Position numbers and translations under genes: made by a program. The notes beneath the pieces were generated by a model that had not been told where the DNA came from, did no database searches, and was given only the letters and a program-made list of their open reading frames with translations. Shown piece by piece: positions 35,233 through 49,389 of a DNA stretch of 64,000 nt. The number at the start of each line of letters is the position of its first letter. The first letter of the stretch is position 1. This DNA is from Welwitschia mirabilis (Eukaryota; Gnetophyta; Gnetopsida; Welwitschiales): contig JBOZIK010000001.1 of NCBI GenBank assembly GCA_051453625.1, forward strand, positions 107,310,467 to 107,374,466. Direction: 5' to 3'.

Positions 35233-36340
35233 TCTTTTGAGATAATTATTTCTTTAGAAGTTGATGTTTTTATGTGAAATGAGAAAGGTGAAGAAGTAGA
35301 TGTTTAATCATTTGATTGAATTCTTTTAAAAATTAACTCTGCTTCATCATCTTTAGTTTAAATTTTATAATCACTTTCATCAATTCTAACATGCACACAT
35401 TCCTTAAACCTGCATATGTTTTGGTTGAATACTTGATAAGCTTTACTTGTTTCTAAATAGCTAAGAAAAATTCCTTCTAAATATTTTTTTAAACTTCTCT
35501 ATCATACCATGATTCTTCAATATGTAACATTTACTACCAAGTATTTTAAAATATAATACATTTGTCCTCTTTTCTTTTCACATCTCATAGGGAGTTTTAG
35601 TTGTACTAGATCTAAGAAATACATGATTGGATATGTAACACGTAGTATTGAGAGCTTTAGTCAAAAGTCTATTAGCTATGTTCTTTTCCTAAAGCATTGT
35701 TCTAATAATCTCTTAAATTACTATGTTCTTTTTTTTAATAATAGAATTTTTCTGGGATTCTTGTAGTAGAAATTCATGAGTTATACCTTTTTTCTTATAT
35801 CATTCATCAATTCATTTTTACACTCTTCCCTGATCACTTCTAATTGTTTTAATGTTGTGATTAGTTTCATTTTTAAGTCTCTTAAACGAGATTTGAAATT
35901 TTCCAAAAGATTAATTTTTATGTCTTAGAGCCTAAAAAAAATCTAGTAAAGTCATCAACCATAACTAATATGTATTTATTTATTATGCTAAGACTTTCTA
36001 AAGGAGTAGGATCTATAAGATCAAGATGAAGTAAACATATAAAGCATTGAGAGGAAACATGATCAATTTTAGTAAAACTTTTTATTGTTTATTTTACTAA
36101 TTAACAAGCTTTACATAGGTCTCCTTCTATGTTTTTTATAATAGGAATGCTCTTAACAATATTATGCTTATAAATTTTGTAAATATTCTTGTGATTAACA
36201 TGTCCCAGATGTTAGTTCCATAACTTACTTTCTTTGAAAGTAATAGAAGATAAATAATTACTACTCATTAATTGCCTAATAGAATAAACATTTTCATCCT
36301 TATTACTAAACAATGATATTTTTCCATAATTATCTAACAC
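35233..36340 (-). pseudogene. pol: Element C pre-integrase and integrase
   Basis: On the minus strand, 36120-36240 reads LGHVNHKNIYKIYKHN and later DLCKAC, the HHCC zinc-binding domain before integrase, with a stop next to the first His. Around 35800-35960 come ILVMVDDFTRFF (integrase core, first Asp region) and TIRSDQGRV (second Asp). Around 35560-35640 come KALNTTCYISNHVFLRSS and TPYEM, then YFKILGSKCYILKN. This is the copia integrase layout. A 10-N gap (35223-35232) separates it from RT. Integrase inserts the cDNA into the host genome. Confidence 0.8.
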
Positions 36341-37298
36341 ATGAAAATTTAAAGCACTAAATAAAACATCATACATTTATTACAAATTTGGTTGATGCTA
36401 AGGAGGTTATTCTTTACTCCGTTGATATAGAAAACATCAACTCCTCTATTACATTTATCCATCTTTGTGAATCTGCTTATCCCTCTTATCGTGTGCTTTA
36501 AAGAACTACTATAAAGATACTAATAAACATCAGTAGTGGTTGTTGATGTGATATGAATCAAAAGAATTTTATGTACTTTTTCATTACTCTAGATAATATC
36601 AAAGTTAGGTATTTTCTTAATAATTTGATTATGAGGTAAAGTTACAAATTGACAGAATACATTTCTGAAATGATAATTAAGTTTTGTATGATCAAATCTA
36701 TTATAGAAATGACAAATGGTAGGTTTCATACTCTTTTTAATAAAATTAATATTCTAAGAATAAGGTTGAGAATCATCTAATTTGATATTTGAATACATTA
36801 AACCTTTATCCCTAGATGCATATGATGCTTTGGTTAATGAGGTAGGAACAAAAGAAGAAGATAGAGGTGCAAGGTATCCTAGACTACTTTTGTTACTTGG
36901 TGATACTTTCTTAAAAAGTATTATCTCCAATGATCTGTTACCTATGAAAAACTTTAAAATAATTTTATTTAATTCATTAATTTTTAAGGAAAACACTCAC
37001 ATTTCTTTTCCCTTTATTTTATAATATCTTAAAGGTATTGAAATTTTTTTGAAGTGTGCCTTTTTATGTGTAAAGTTTTCTTGCAATTTTTAAATTAGAT
37101 GTCAATTTTCTATTTTCTTGTTCATATTAGAATAATTTTTTCTTCAAGATTGTGTTTTTAAGAATTTTTTTAATTTTTCCAAAAATTTCTTTATAGGCTT
37201 CAATTAGACTTTCATCCTTCTCCTTTTAATCTTTCATATTCTCTTTTATTTTTTGTTCCACGGATGTTGGTTCATCTTTTTAAGTTAGAGAATCAATC
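36341..37298 (-). pseudogene. Element C region between gag and integrase (protease part)
   Basis: In copia elements the protease lies between the gag zinc knuckle and the pre-integrase domain, so it should be here on the minus strand. I could not read a convincing D(S/T)G motif. Both strands have an 80-codon open frame near 36754-37024, but neither matches a family. Confidence 0.4.
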
Positions 37299-38500
37299 TT
37301 ATTCTTCATCATTATCTTCTTTACTTGCAATTGGTGAAACATTTTCCAAATCCAATTTATGAGGACAAGATAAATTTAATTCAAAAACATAATTTAACTT
37401 TGTAATGAGGGACATGTTAAAAGAGGTAAAATACATAAGAGACAACCTCTTACTATCATGAGAGTTTTTCTTTTTAGACTTATCATTATCCCAAGTAGCA
37501 ATGTTACATTTTTCTTTAAGATTCTTTAATGCCTTGTTATTTTTATTATTTGGACACTTAGCTATCATGTGCTCAAATCCTTTGCAAGTATAGCATTGAA
37601 TCCCTTTCTTTCTAGAGTTGTCCTTGAGTCTTTAGAAAGATGTATCATGTTCCCTCTAATTTCTTCATTTCTTACCTATGAATATCTTATTGAATTTTTT
37701 GGTAAATAATGCTAATTCTTTATCCATATTAGAATCAAAATTAGAGGAACTATAGTAGGAAAATCATCCTTATTAGTACATCTAGAACAATAAAATTGTT
37801 TATCAGTGAGAACTACATCTTTGCCTTTTATACCTTTGTGAAGATGTCTTAATTCAAATGTAAAGATGTCACTTATCCATTATTCAAACCTAATGTTTTT
37901 AATTTTTTCATGTCTTCAATTAATAAAACCTTATTTTCATAAGTATTTGGTAAATACCTCATGATCTTCTTAGTGATTTAACTAGATTTGAGATGTTCTT
38001 CAAGATTCCAAATATTATTAATAATATTCATATATTTTTTATTAAATTTCATAAATGTTTCCTCATATTGTATTTGAATTTTTTCAAATTATATTATGAA
38101 AATTTTCTTTTTTATCTTTTTAATATGATTAAATCCTTCATATAGTACTTAAAATAATTTTCATATATCTTTTATAGTAGAAAAATGTCTCATCTTTTTG
38201 TAGTCTTCAGCATTTCATCCATAACAAATAACATTCATGGACTTTTGATTCAGCATATCTTAATCTTTCTCTTTTCCATTCCATGTGCTTCTTGATTTTA
38301 TCATAAAGGTGGTGACTTCATAATGTATTTTAGGCTCCATTGGGGGGAAGAGGCCTTCTTCCATAATACTTCAATAGTTAAAGCTCATAGCCTTATTTCA
38401 CACTTGCATACTTATCTTTTAAAATTCATAATTGTCACTGGTAAAGAAAGGAGAATGGTTAACTAGTTAATTCTTCCATGACATTTACTCTATTAAGTAA
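37299..38500 (-). pseudogene. gag: Element C gag with intact CCHC zinc knuckle
   Basis: On the minus strand, 37950-38200 reads IFITXFEKIQIQYEETFMKF and ITKKIMRYLPNTYENKV (X marks a stop), matching the copia gag core (QFE.I.M.EDETF, then KILRSLP.RF). The zinc knuckle CYTCKGFEHMIAKC at 37554-37595 has exact CX2CX4HX4C spacing and is undamaged. It is followed by an open 89-residue tail (37299-37568) with ATWDNDKSKKK, like the ATW(D/S)DSD segment in Sirevirus gag. Gag packages the element RNA. Confidence 0.82.
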
Positions 38501-38527
38501 TAAAATACTAGCAAACATACTTATGCT

Positions 38528-38543
38528 AAATCTCTGATACTAA
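38528..38543 (-). promoter_or_regulatory. Element C primer-binding site
   Basis: The minus strand reads tagtatcagagattt two bases inside the 5' LTR. The initiator-methionine tRNA site is TGGTATCAGAGC, so only one transition separates the first ten bases. Confidence 0.75.
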
Positions 38544-38544
38544 T

Positions 38545-39649
38545 TGTTAGAATCAGTTATCCTAAAGGAAAGTGGTAAATAATATAGCTAAAGTATCTTT
38601 TAATTTAATTACTTAATAATTTATTTGCATAATTTACTCTATCTATCTAATATCCACATTTTAATTCCAATTTAACAATAATGAAAATTTAAGTAATTGA
38701 GTAAAGATATAATAAATTAAGGTCATGAATTTTCCTTAGATAGATAGAGCAATAAGCATAAGAAGATAGAAGACAAGTTTGTTTTCCTATATTGCTAATG
38801 CAGCATTTAATTATACATTAACAAGATTTTACTATTATCCTTCACCAATACAATGATATGTTCTAGTAATCCTCAAGCTCAAATCCAATGAATTCCTTTT
38901 CTAAATGTTATAATTAATATAGATATACATGAGAAAGATTGAAGTAAAATTAAAAGAAAATGATGACAATTCAAGTGTAAAATTTATGTGACAGAAGGTG
39001 TGAATCCATATAATAGTTCAATTATTTATAAAAGAATATTTATAACTATTGTAGAATAGATATCTTAAATATATGACTAATGGCATACTTGAAAATGATT
39101 GGTTTACTTTTCTAGATAAATTTTTAATAGTTATTAATAGTTTATAACAACTATTTTTATGTTATCTATTAGTTTAATGGTCAACCCTTTTGAGCCGGTG
39201 ATCAACTTTTCATCTTATGTTGGCCTTAACAGGATGAAAGTTGGATAGACAACCTTTGATTTGGAGGTAGTCAACTGCAAGCATCACATTTGCATTCCAT
39301 GTATTAATAGTTAACCCCTTTAGATAGATAGTCAACTTAGGTAGTCAACATACTTCTTTACACAAGTGGTTAACCCCTTTCTGTCTTAGCTAATTTTGTG
39401 CAATCATCCTGTTGTCAACTTCATAGAGAATTCTAGTGAACCATTTGAATATTTTTTACCTATTAAATTATCCTTTAATTTCTAATTTAACTATTGTTTA
39501 ATTTGACTTCATTGTGACTTACTTGTGATGAGATGCATGCTCTAGATTCATCCCAATGATATTTAGTATTAGCCTAAAAACACCTTTATTTCATTAGTTT
39601 ATAAGATATTATTTGATATATCATCAATAGACAACTAACAAATGTAACA
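38545..39649 (-). repeat. Element C 5' LTR (right copy)
   Basis: The partner of 29623-30699, 1105 bp. It starts TGTTAGAATC and ends AAATGTAACA. Confidence 0.85.
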
Positions 39650-40414
39650 TGACAGACTAAGAAAAATATTCCATATTGAAATACCTATAGTCTTGGGTGG
39701 GGAACTATTCTAATTCTTTTTGGCAATAAGATCATTCATACAACTAAATAATAATAGTCAACTAGAAAACTCATTTCAATCTTCATCCTTTTATTCTTTT
39801 CCATTAAACCAATACTAATAAAATCATAATTCATTATCTAATCATAGACCCTCATAATCTAATTTATTTAAGAAAAGAATAAAGAGTATTATAAAATCCT
39901 AGAAGTAAGTCAACTAATAACTTATTTTTTTGAATAAATTGGAACAAAATCAACAAATACAAAGTTAGATTCTCTCTTCTTTGAACCAAAGAGAACTTAG
40001 AAGGCTCCCTACAAGCTCATAATAAAATTCAAAAAGAGTTAAAATTATAAAAAGATTAGATCCTATCAAAATAGAAAAACCCAAGGCTACTTATCTTAGA
40101 AGTGAAAAAGAATTAAACAAACAATTTAATCAAAATCAAAATGAAGAGGAATTAGCATGTATAAAAATTAAAGAAAAGGATGAAATAGTGAAGAACTTAA
40201 AAAAATTGCCTATTTATAAATAATCTCTACATTTCCTTAATAACTTAGGAAGAAAAATATTGTAAAAAACTAGTTAGAGGCATTAGAGATATTCAAAAAA
40301 GTCAAAAGAAAACATCCCCTCTTTTGAAATAAATTAAGCAAGTTCCTTCCTATAAAAAGTTCCTTAAAGATATGTGCTTGATCAATAGGTAAATAAATGT
40401 TAAAAGTAAAGGAT
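39650..40414 (+). pseudogene. gag: Element B gag, 3' part
   Basis: After element C the Athila-type gag resumes. It reads NIPY, stop, NTYSLGWGTI near 39665-39710 (family: (P)YSNTYNPGWRNHPN), then decayed glutamine- and lysine-rich sequence, then LEALEIFKKVKRKHPLF near 40280-40330 and the FLPIKSSLKICA region. That is the conserved stretch before protease (EIFKKLHINIPF, PxYAKFLKDI). Many stops are present. It ends at a 10-N gap (40415-40424). Confidence 0.7.
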
Positions 40415-40439
40415 NNNNNNNNNNCACCCTTGCTATTCT

Positions 40440-40899
40440 ATAATTACCATCACCATTAGAGATAAGTAACTTAACCAAGCCTTATTAGATTTAATAGCTA
40501 GTAAAACTATTGTAAACTTGATAATTAGGCTTGAAACGATTTAAAAATACCAAATTCTAACTATAACTTATTGATAATTCCTTAAAAACCTTATTAGGAG
40601 TAATCAAAGATATCATTATTCGAGTAGACTACTATTTTTATTGGATTTTATGGTTTCAGATATGAAGAACAAACTAGTCATTGTGCATCATCTTGAGAAG
40701 ACCCTTCCTATCAACCTCAAATGCCTTGATTAACTATAGGAATAATCTAATGAAAATATCTTTTGGTGATATGATAATAAAGTTTAATGTTTTTAATATC
40801 ATGAAATTAATTTTTGGTGATGATGGAATAGAACACATGGATAAAACAATAAGCATTCTTATCCATCTTTTGCAGACCTTCATGATGACCATGCTTTAG
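40440..40899 (+). pseudogene. pol: Element B aspartic protease
   Basis: Around 40470-40530 one frame reads KALLDLIASKTIVNLIIRLE. This corresponds to the active-site segment KALxDLGASxNLMP: the catalytic Asp is present but Gly after Leu is Ile. At 40681-40899 an open frame reads ILRRPFLSTSNALINYRNNL and FNVFNIMKL, the ILGRPFLA C-terminal motif. The protease cuts the Gag-Pol precursor. Stops lie between the two parts. Confidence 0.78.
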
Positions 40900-41386
40900 A
40901 TTTTTCTTAAGAATAAGACTCTTACACCATCACATAAAATGAAGTCCTCATTAATATTAGACCTCTTTTCCATAATGTTAAGTATGCCTTATGAGGAAAT
41001 GCCTCTATTTTTATAGTAGTAATTAATTCCTCTTTGTCTTCATCCCAAGAAATTAAATTGATAAACCTCTTGAGGAAATATAAATAAGCTATTAGATAAA
41101 CCCTTTTAGATATTAAATGCATTGATCCTAGTGTTTATATGCACTATATCTACTTAGAGTAAAATGCTAACCATCTATTGAAACCTAATGTAGAATCAAC
41201 CCAACCTTAAAAAAGGTGGTAAAAATGAAGTAATTAAGCTTTTAAATAATGGTATCATCTATATAATCTTGGATAATAAGTGGGTAACACTGATTAAAAC
41301 AGTAGAAAAAAAGCTAGAATTACCTTTGTGCTGAATAAGTATAATCAACTTATCCTTGCTAGACCTACAGTTAAATGAAGAATGTA
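40900..41386 (+). pseudogene. pol: Element B reverse transcriptase, N-terminal part
   Basis: Translation gives the linker LLKRYKQAI-type pieces, SIETXCRINPTLKKVVK (X is a stop), EVIKLLNNGIIYIILDNKWV and KARITFVLNKYNQLILARPT. These match the start of the Athila RT ((E)VIKLLDAGIIYPISDSKWV, NEKNELIPTR). The reading stops at RMY, where CACTA-2 inserted, and continues in the same frame as IDYQK at 51817. At least one stop replaces the Trp before RMY. Confidence 0.85.
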
Positions 41387-41660
41387 CACTATGAGAAATA
41401 TAGGCTTAAAAGGCATTAAAAGGCCTTAAAAAATGCCTTAGAAGCTTTTAAGGTATTTCTTCATAAAACACCTTAAAAAGAATTGCCTTAAAGGCCCATA
41501 GGATTTTAAGGCATTTCTAAGGCATTTTAATAGAAATGTCTTAAAACATATTTTAAGGCATTTTTTGAAGGAATGCCTCAAAATCCTTTTGAAGTGTTTT
41601 ATGAGATAAATGCCTTATAAGCCTCTAGAGGCATTTTAACAAAAATGTCTGGATAGTAAA
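41387..41660. repeat. CACTA-2 left terminus and subterminal repeats
   Basis: At least ten alternating units of TTAAGGCATTTCT and AAATGCCTTAAAA follow the CACTA terminus, for example near 41415, 41435, 41458, 41483, 41512, 41545, 41557, 41570, 41607 and 41630. The unit is the same as in CACTA-1. Confidence 0.85.
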
Positions 41661-43214
41661 TGATAATATTTTACATGAAACAAATGTTGAAAATAATTAC
41701 ATAACATTAATGAAAAGTGCTATAACCACTAGACCATACATTCCTTTGTCTTCAAAACTTACTGATTTTCTTACTAGATTTAGGGAAAAGCTTAGAAACT
41801 CCTAGATCATAGATCATTTTGTTAGTAAGAATGCCCTCTTCACATATGATGTGTTATGAATATTTGCTAAAGCATTGGACAAATTTATGTATTGGAAAAA
41901 GTATTACTCACAAAAGAGTAATATTTTTAAAAGTTGTAATCAATAAGAAAGCCAAATGTTTAATTAAGGTCTTAATATTTTGTACCATATTTTAATAAGA
42001 AAATTTGCTAGGATAACATCTTTAATTGAGTTTTATTCTAAAGAAGAATGCAAAAATGATATCCTTGAGGTTGTCAACAACAAGGAAAAACACTTAGAAA
42101 TAGTAGGTTACTAGAGTGCAGCATTTAGAACTTTTACTGTTCATCCTCAATTTTTTACTTCTACAAACATGTTAAATGGTACTATTCTAGAGAGTGATTC
42201 TTAAATGGTGAAAAGGAGTCTATTACTTTTGTCAAGTATTTAAATGAAAACATATAGCAAGGAAGCACATGAAGGCATTTTGAATGATGGCATTAGTTTG
42301 GATTATAAACTAAGTCCTTACAAATGCAAATAATTTGCTTGCTAAGGTATGTGGATTTTGAAGTTATAAAGATTGAGTTAACTCAAAAAGGCTGGAATCT
42401 CAAATATAGGAATGATTATTAGAGATCTAACCATATCTCTTGATGCTAAAAAGACAGAACCACATGCAGCTCATTAGGCTAGACCGCTTAATTTCACTGT
42501 CCCTATGTTACTTACTTTACATACATCACAGCTTAAAACCTAATGGTTCTACTACTATAGGTCTTGAAAGTTATTCTTATGTTACCTACTAATTTTAGTT
42601 AGTTTCTTACCTACAATCTTTATCACCTCTCATTCTTATGCTACTTGCAACATTAGAAAAATATGGTACTATTGAAGTATCAACTAAGAGATTTGATGGA
42701 GTCTTTGGAAATTGTATTTCTAATTCACTAATAAGATCTATAATAACATATTAGAAACAATTGGTGAAGTCTTAAAACAACTTGTATGGTGTGTTGAGAC
42801 AATCATGGGATATATTTTCTCTAATGAACATGAAGATGTAGATAAAAGATGATTTAATTAAGTTAATAGTGGCGTGAAAAGTTATCAACCACTTGCATGA
42901 TTTGTTATTCCTCTTTCATAGGCCATAGTAGAAGGAGTTATGACCTATTGATTATCCTGACATGTTCCAAAGAAGATATATTTGCTATAGACTGGGAGGC
43001 CTAGCATGCAAAATTAGGATATTGAAGAAGACATCACTATATCTAGATTGGTCTCAAATGACAAGTAAAGGCAATAGATTTTACTTTAACAAATACTTCA
43101 GATGTAGAAATGGGGTATTTGCATGGGATTATAGTTCAATAGCATCTCCTCTTCCTACAATTTTTTAATTAAAATGATATTAGCTCCAAGCATCTCATTA
43201 AGTTAAAATTAAGA
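41661..43214. other. CACTA-2 internal sequence, no gene recognised
   Basis: Mixed AT-rich sequence. Part of it (42960-43170) adjoins the 3' end of the GAPDH fragment and may hold its decayed last exon, but I could not align the expected WYDNEWGYS motif. Confidence 0.35.
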
Positions 43215-44417
<1,203 letters not shown>

Positions 44418-44917
44418 AAAATTCAAAAGATGAAAAGATTTAGTACAAATGAAAAAGTGAAAAATAATCTAATAGAAAATTTGATCCAATAAGGTAATTA
44501 AAAGATCACCTATAGTCTCTTCATCTATAACATATTTTGGTAACATTGGCATGAAGAGCCTTCTACACATCCATTTCACAAATAATATTTCTTCATGGGT
44601 TCTTTCAATGCAGTGTCTATAGCTAAAAATGTGCTTTATAAGCAATAAATTTTGGCATCATTATCATTAGTACTATTACAATATTGGCATGCATTGATGT
44701 TAGCACTTTTGCTTTACAAGCTGTAAAGTTTAGTGTTATTATACTAATTTATAGTATCCATGAGTCATCATTCTAAAAAAGATTTTTAGGAGGTGCCTAC
44801 ACTCTAAATACATCTAAGTATATATAATGCAATTACTATGATAAGCATTTTCATCATTATCTTAGTTGTGTCAAGAGTATCGCTTATGATTGAAAGAGTA
44901 ACAGATGCAAACAACTT

Positions 44918-47900
44918 CTGTGCCTCCTAAGCATTTTTGTCCAATTGAAAGACCCCTTAACAAAAAATGATGGTAGAATTTCTTTTAGGTATATAAAACC
45001 ATTTACATAGTCTTGCACTTTGGGTATAAATCTCATTTTCATTTGTAACACATAATGTAAAATGTCAAAAATCTACAACAAGTGGACTTAGATTTTCTAA
45101 ACCCTTTATTATATCAAATGGAATTATTACTTTTGGAGCATCAACATTAGTGTCAAGAGAAACTTGGGTTTGTTATTCTAATGAAAGCTATAAATCTTCT
45201 TGAGTTGGACAAGTAACCTTCTCTAATTTCATTTGTAATGTTGTGGTAGTTTTTAAAGCTGCTTTAGGGCTTAAGAGATTATTTCTCTCTAATAATTGTA
45301 AACAAAACTAAATGCATGCCATAAAAATCATGACATGGTAAGAAGCCATGTTAGAAGTTTTGAAATTAAGATAGGTATATTTTCTATACCTAGACATGAA
45401 TATAATTTCAGGACCCATAAAGAACTAAGGTTTTCTAACTCATCAGGTAATTTGATGATATCATAACAATTAGTAGTACTTTTTCATAGAGGTTATCTTG
45501 TAGATGCTTAAAGAATGTTCCTCTCCAATGGTTAATCCAAGAAGTCAAGAAAAAGTAATAGAGTTACCCTATAATCCATTAAAATTTCCTAGGCTATGAC
45601 ATAAAATTAGAGACAACTTTTTCAAATGCTACCAAGACTTATAGTATTTACTAAGAGAAGGCACAATTAGTCTCAAATGTAATTCTTTTGAATACTATTA
45701 AAAATGATGAAACTAATAATCTATCTAATTTAGTAATTTTTGAGATATGATTACTAATTATAAGAACCTATATTTTGTGCATTATTTGAATACATGATGG
45801 AAAGAAAAAGTACCCTACTATGAAGTTCAATAGGAAAATATTGGCATTTAGGAAACTCATCAAACTTAAATCTTCCTTAGCCATTGGTCTAGTAAAAAAA
45901 CACATAAATTTTGCCTAAAATGTATCTTTCCCATCATATTTCCATTATCTTAAATGTCTATTAGCTAAATGAGACATGGTGAGTCTTTTACAAACATGGA
46001 TAGGGTCTTTTTTCATCATAGAGAGATCCAAGTTATGTAACAGATCATGTTGAGTAAAAGAGACATCGAAGATTATATAATATTATTTATTCATAGTTTC
46101 ATACTATTCTTTTTTGTTATTCACTAAAGTAAATAGATTTCTTCTTGCAAGATTGATTAAGATTAACTAGGAGTAGGTTGTAACTCTTGCTTTCCCAATC
46201 AAAAACTACCATTCAAGCTAGTGTTTTATGAACCCCAAAGCTAATGTATATGTCTATACATTTCTTCTCGTCATGATGTCTAGAGATCTTAAATATATCA
46301 TCCAAGCAAATTTTATTCTATCTTCTCCTAAAGAAATTATTCCCTTCGATAATAAGTGGAATAAAGGGATGATTGACTATATTTCTCTTATCTTCTGCTC
46401 TACTTTTCTAATGTTCCTTGAATTGGAGTATCCTACACGTCATATTTTTAGAAATGACTTTCTTAAGTATCTTTATAACAGAATCCTAATTATATGTAAT
46501 TTAGGCCTATCATAAAAAACCATCTTCGAAATCATACAATAGGAGAGAATAATATATTGTAAAACATGGGATTATTATACCCCATTATAAGCCTGCAGAA
46601 TTATCCCTACTTTCAAAGAGCTCATAAAAAGGCAGTGGGAAGCCCTTTGACTATGTATCGGTCAACTTAGACTTGCATCATGCATCATTACATGGAAATA
46701 AACTCCAAAAACATCAAAGCCTTAAAGTCTCTTTGAGTGAGCAATGTCCTTTATCACTGGTATTCTTGCTACATCATCTCTTCTAACCTTCTCTCAAGCT
46801 TCTTAGAGGAATAGTAAATTCAATTTCTCTTTTTTCTTACTAGAAATCTTCCAATTTATAGTTGTATGACTAGCCTTCTAGTAATAAAATTTGTGAACCA
46901 TATGAGCCAATTAGATTAGACAAGTTTTTCTCAACATTTAAATGATAAGAGATAAATGATGGTAGATAAAACACAAGCTGTATGTAATGAAGCAAAAGAA
47001 GATACCAATCTAAGTATGGATGGTGAAAGTATTAACATGAATTTCATTTTTAAATAGCCAAAGGAAACCAAAGGAAACAATTATATTCTCATGCTGATAA
47101 ATAGATTTTTCTAAGGTAGTGTATTTTCTAGTATACAAGAAATCATGGAATGTAAACTTTGACTAAAGAATTCCTTAGTCAGACAGTAAAATTACATGGT
47201 AATTTTTAACATTAATTCTAATAAAGGTGTAATTTAGTTCATAATACACTATAATGGGTCTTCATTTAGTTTCCTCAGATGAACCTCAGTTACTTTAGTC
47301 TAAGTAAAAATCATTGTAAGAAATACTACCATTTTGTAGTTACAATATAAACATTATACCAATAGGTTTAAGACTTAATATAATTTTCTAGATAACTATG
47401 AGTATGTTCTAGTTTGTAAAGTTGACAGTCAATTATAAGAGGAAACGCAAACAGCAAGTACATATCAAAGAGTTACTATGAAGTTACTGTCCCCTTGTAG
47501 CTTTGCTTAAGAAAAAGGACAAGAAAATAAATTAGCTCCTTTTCTTATAGAAGATATGTGATATTACAAATAAAAAACATATCATGAACTTTTTAGTACT
47601 AAATTATGCATGAAAAATACCCAAGTAAAGTTGACATGTTTAATGATGATTTTCAAAGAGGATATTTATAAAATAATATGTATCTATGCAATTTTAAGTA
47701 GCCAGCATTTTTAAGTAGCCAACATTTTTCATCAGATTAAGAAATTCAAGAAAAAAAGCAAAGCAAATTAAAACTAGAGAAATCATTTATTTCCAATTAA
47801 CCATATTCCCTCTTTGATAAGTAATGTTACGGTAATTTATGATAATCTAAAATGATCATTCAAATAATGCTCTCTCATAAGTAATCATTTTAAAATAAGT

Positions 47901-48413
47901 GCATGTCTATTTTGATTGCATAATAATCATAAATATTTAAAAAAAGTAATTCATTCTGCATAATAGTAACACTTCGTAGCTGAGATACTTATAAAACTAA
48001 CTAAACATGATACCTAAGACTACTTCACAACAAAGCTACCTAAAAAACTCTAAGTACATTGGCTTTCTTTGAATTGTAGATTCTATCTTCTCCATGATAT
48101 TTAGAGTTAACAAGAGAATTATGTCCAATAATTTCATGTTCTCATGAATCTGAATATGTTCTTACAAGTGTAAAATTGCTCTTTAATACCTTGAACTAGA
48201 TTAAATAGATTTATTTTTAATTTGAATCTCAAGAATTCTTATGATTTTTTCATTAGGTATACTGGGCTTTTCTATTATGTAGATTGATCTAAGTTCATAA
48301 ATTTTATTCTTTTCTCTTTGTTTCTTTTTATATCAATTGGAAGTTTATAGTAAGGCAATTGAATCCATGCCTATTTTTAATTGTGCTAATATGCATGTAG
48401 TATAGGCGATTGG
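44918..48413. other. CACTA-2 internal sequence, no gene recognised
   Basis: AT-rich sequence on both strands. Short open frames, such as 95 codons on the plus strand at 46228-46515, show no family motif. Poly-A and poly-T rich segments suggest intron or intergenic origin. Confidence 0.35.
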
Positions 48414-48770
48414 ATGTTTTCCTTAGATCAAGTAGATGATATCTTATGTGAAATTTTTAAATCATATATTCTAAAGTATAATAATCTCTTGTTAATCATA
48501 TCTCTTAATTCATCTCTAAGTTCCACTCAAGCTCAAATGTCGGTCTTGCATGGGAACACTTTGAAATCAATTGATTATTTTGTTAAAATGTTCTTTTGTG
48601 CTTATATTTTATCATATTTCTTATTAACTCTTGTGCTTTTAACATTGTTTTGGAATGAATTACCACTCAAGGAATACTTGTCATTTATCCTTATATTAAT
48701 GTTTGGTATTGGACTTAGCTCTAAAAGCTTTCCTCATGTAAGAGTTAAAGATGAATCTAGAAAACCTTGA
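48414..48770 (+). other. 118-codon open frame of unknown nature in CACTA-2
   Basis: This is the longest gap-free open frame in the window. Residues 1-30 are mixed (MFSLDQVDDILCEIFKSYIL). Residues about 60-85 and 92-105 are hydrophobic and could span a membrane (FFCAYILSYFLLTLVLLTLF). The C terminus is charged (VRVKDESRKP). I recognise no family and no promoter or splice context. In AT-rich DNA such a frame can occur by chance, but the uneven composition justifies a search. Confidence 0.2.
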
Positions 48771-49289
48771 AAGCTTGAGATACTAAGAAATATCTAAATT
48801 AGTCCATTGGAAGATATATTGGCATCTAAAGCAATATATAAATTTATTGTATTGATTGTTTATTGTTCTTATGCTTTGGATTTTATATTTAGCAATATAT
48901 TAAGATTTATGATAATTGAAAATATTCAAGTTGTTAAATTTTGATTAAGTAAACTATGCTTATTTCAAAACTTTATTTTATTTTTGAATTATATGTAGTT
49001 ATGATTTTCACTTCCACAACACCCTTCCTTTATGTTATTATATATTTTAACAGTCACAATTAAGGTATCCAATGAGGTGATAATGGAGGCCATCTATAAA
49101 TGACCATAGTAACTCTTAAAAACCCTTATCATGTCTAATTAAGATCCATAACACAACCATCAAACTTTAAAATTGGAGCACTCCTAATTTTTAACCTATG
49201 GGTGTTCAACATGAACTATGACATCCAATTCTTATTAGAATCCAGAATGACCTCATAATTAGTTTTGAATGCCCAAATATATGAAAAAT
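48771..49289. other. CACTA-2 sequence left of the 100-N gap
   Basis: No gene was recognised. The minus-strand open frame at its right end runs into the gap (49290-49389) and is not convincing. Confidence 0.35.
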
Positions 49290-49389
49290 NNNNNNNNNNN
49301 NNNNNNNNNNNNNNNNNNNNNNNNNNNNNNNNNNNNNNNNNNNNNNNNNNNNNNNNNNNNNNNNNNNNNNNNNNNNNNNNNNNNNNNNN

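Larger units (their letters stand above)
29623..39649 (-). mobile_element. Element C: Sirevirus-like Ty1/copia retrotransposon
   Basis: The LTRs are 29623-30699 and 38545-39649. On the minus strand the order is LTR, initiator-tRNA primer site, gag with an intact zinc knuckle, pre-integrase and integrase, reverse transcriptase, RNase H, a further coding-like region, polypurine tract, LTR. Gag-integrase-RT order is the copia order, and the downstream extra region and RT sequence suggest the Sirevirus group. The target duplication is not clear (CTGTA on the left, TGACA on the right). The gag of element B resumes directly at its right edge, which confirms the boundaries. Confidence 0.85.

Noticed and set aside
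36754-37024. 80-codon open frames on both strands within element C
   Set aside because: They mirror each other. Neither matches a copia protease or any other family, so no gene was called.
29618-39654. Target duplication for element C (CTGTA against TGACA)
   Set aside because: Only one position is identical. The boundaries were set from LTR alignment and from the gag of element B resuming at 39650.
42960-43170. Last GAPDH exon with the WYDNEWGYS region
   Set aside because: Minus-strand pieces here are suggestive, but I could not align them without several arbitrary frameshifts.
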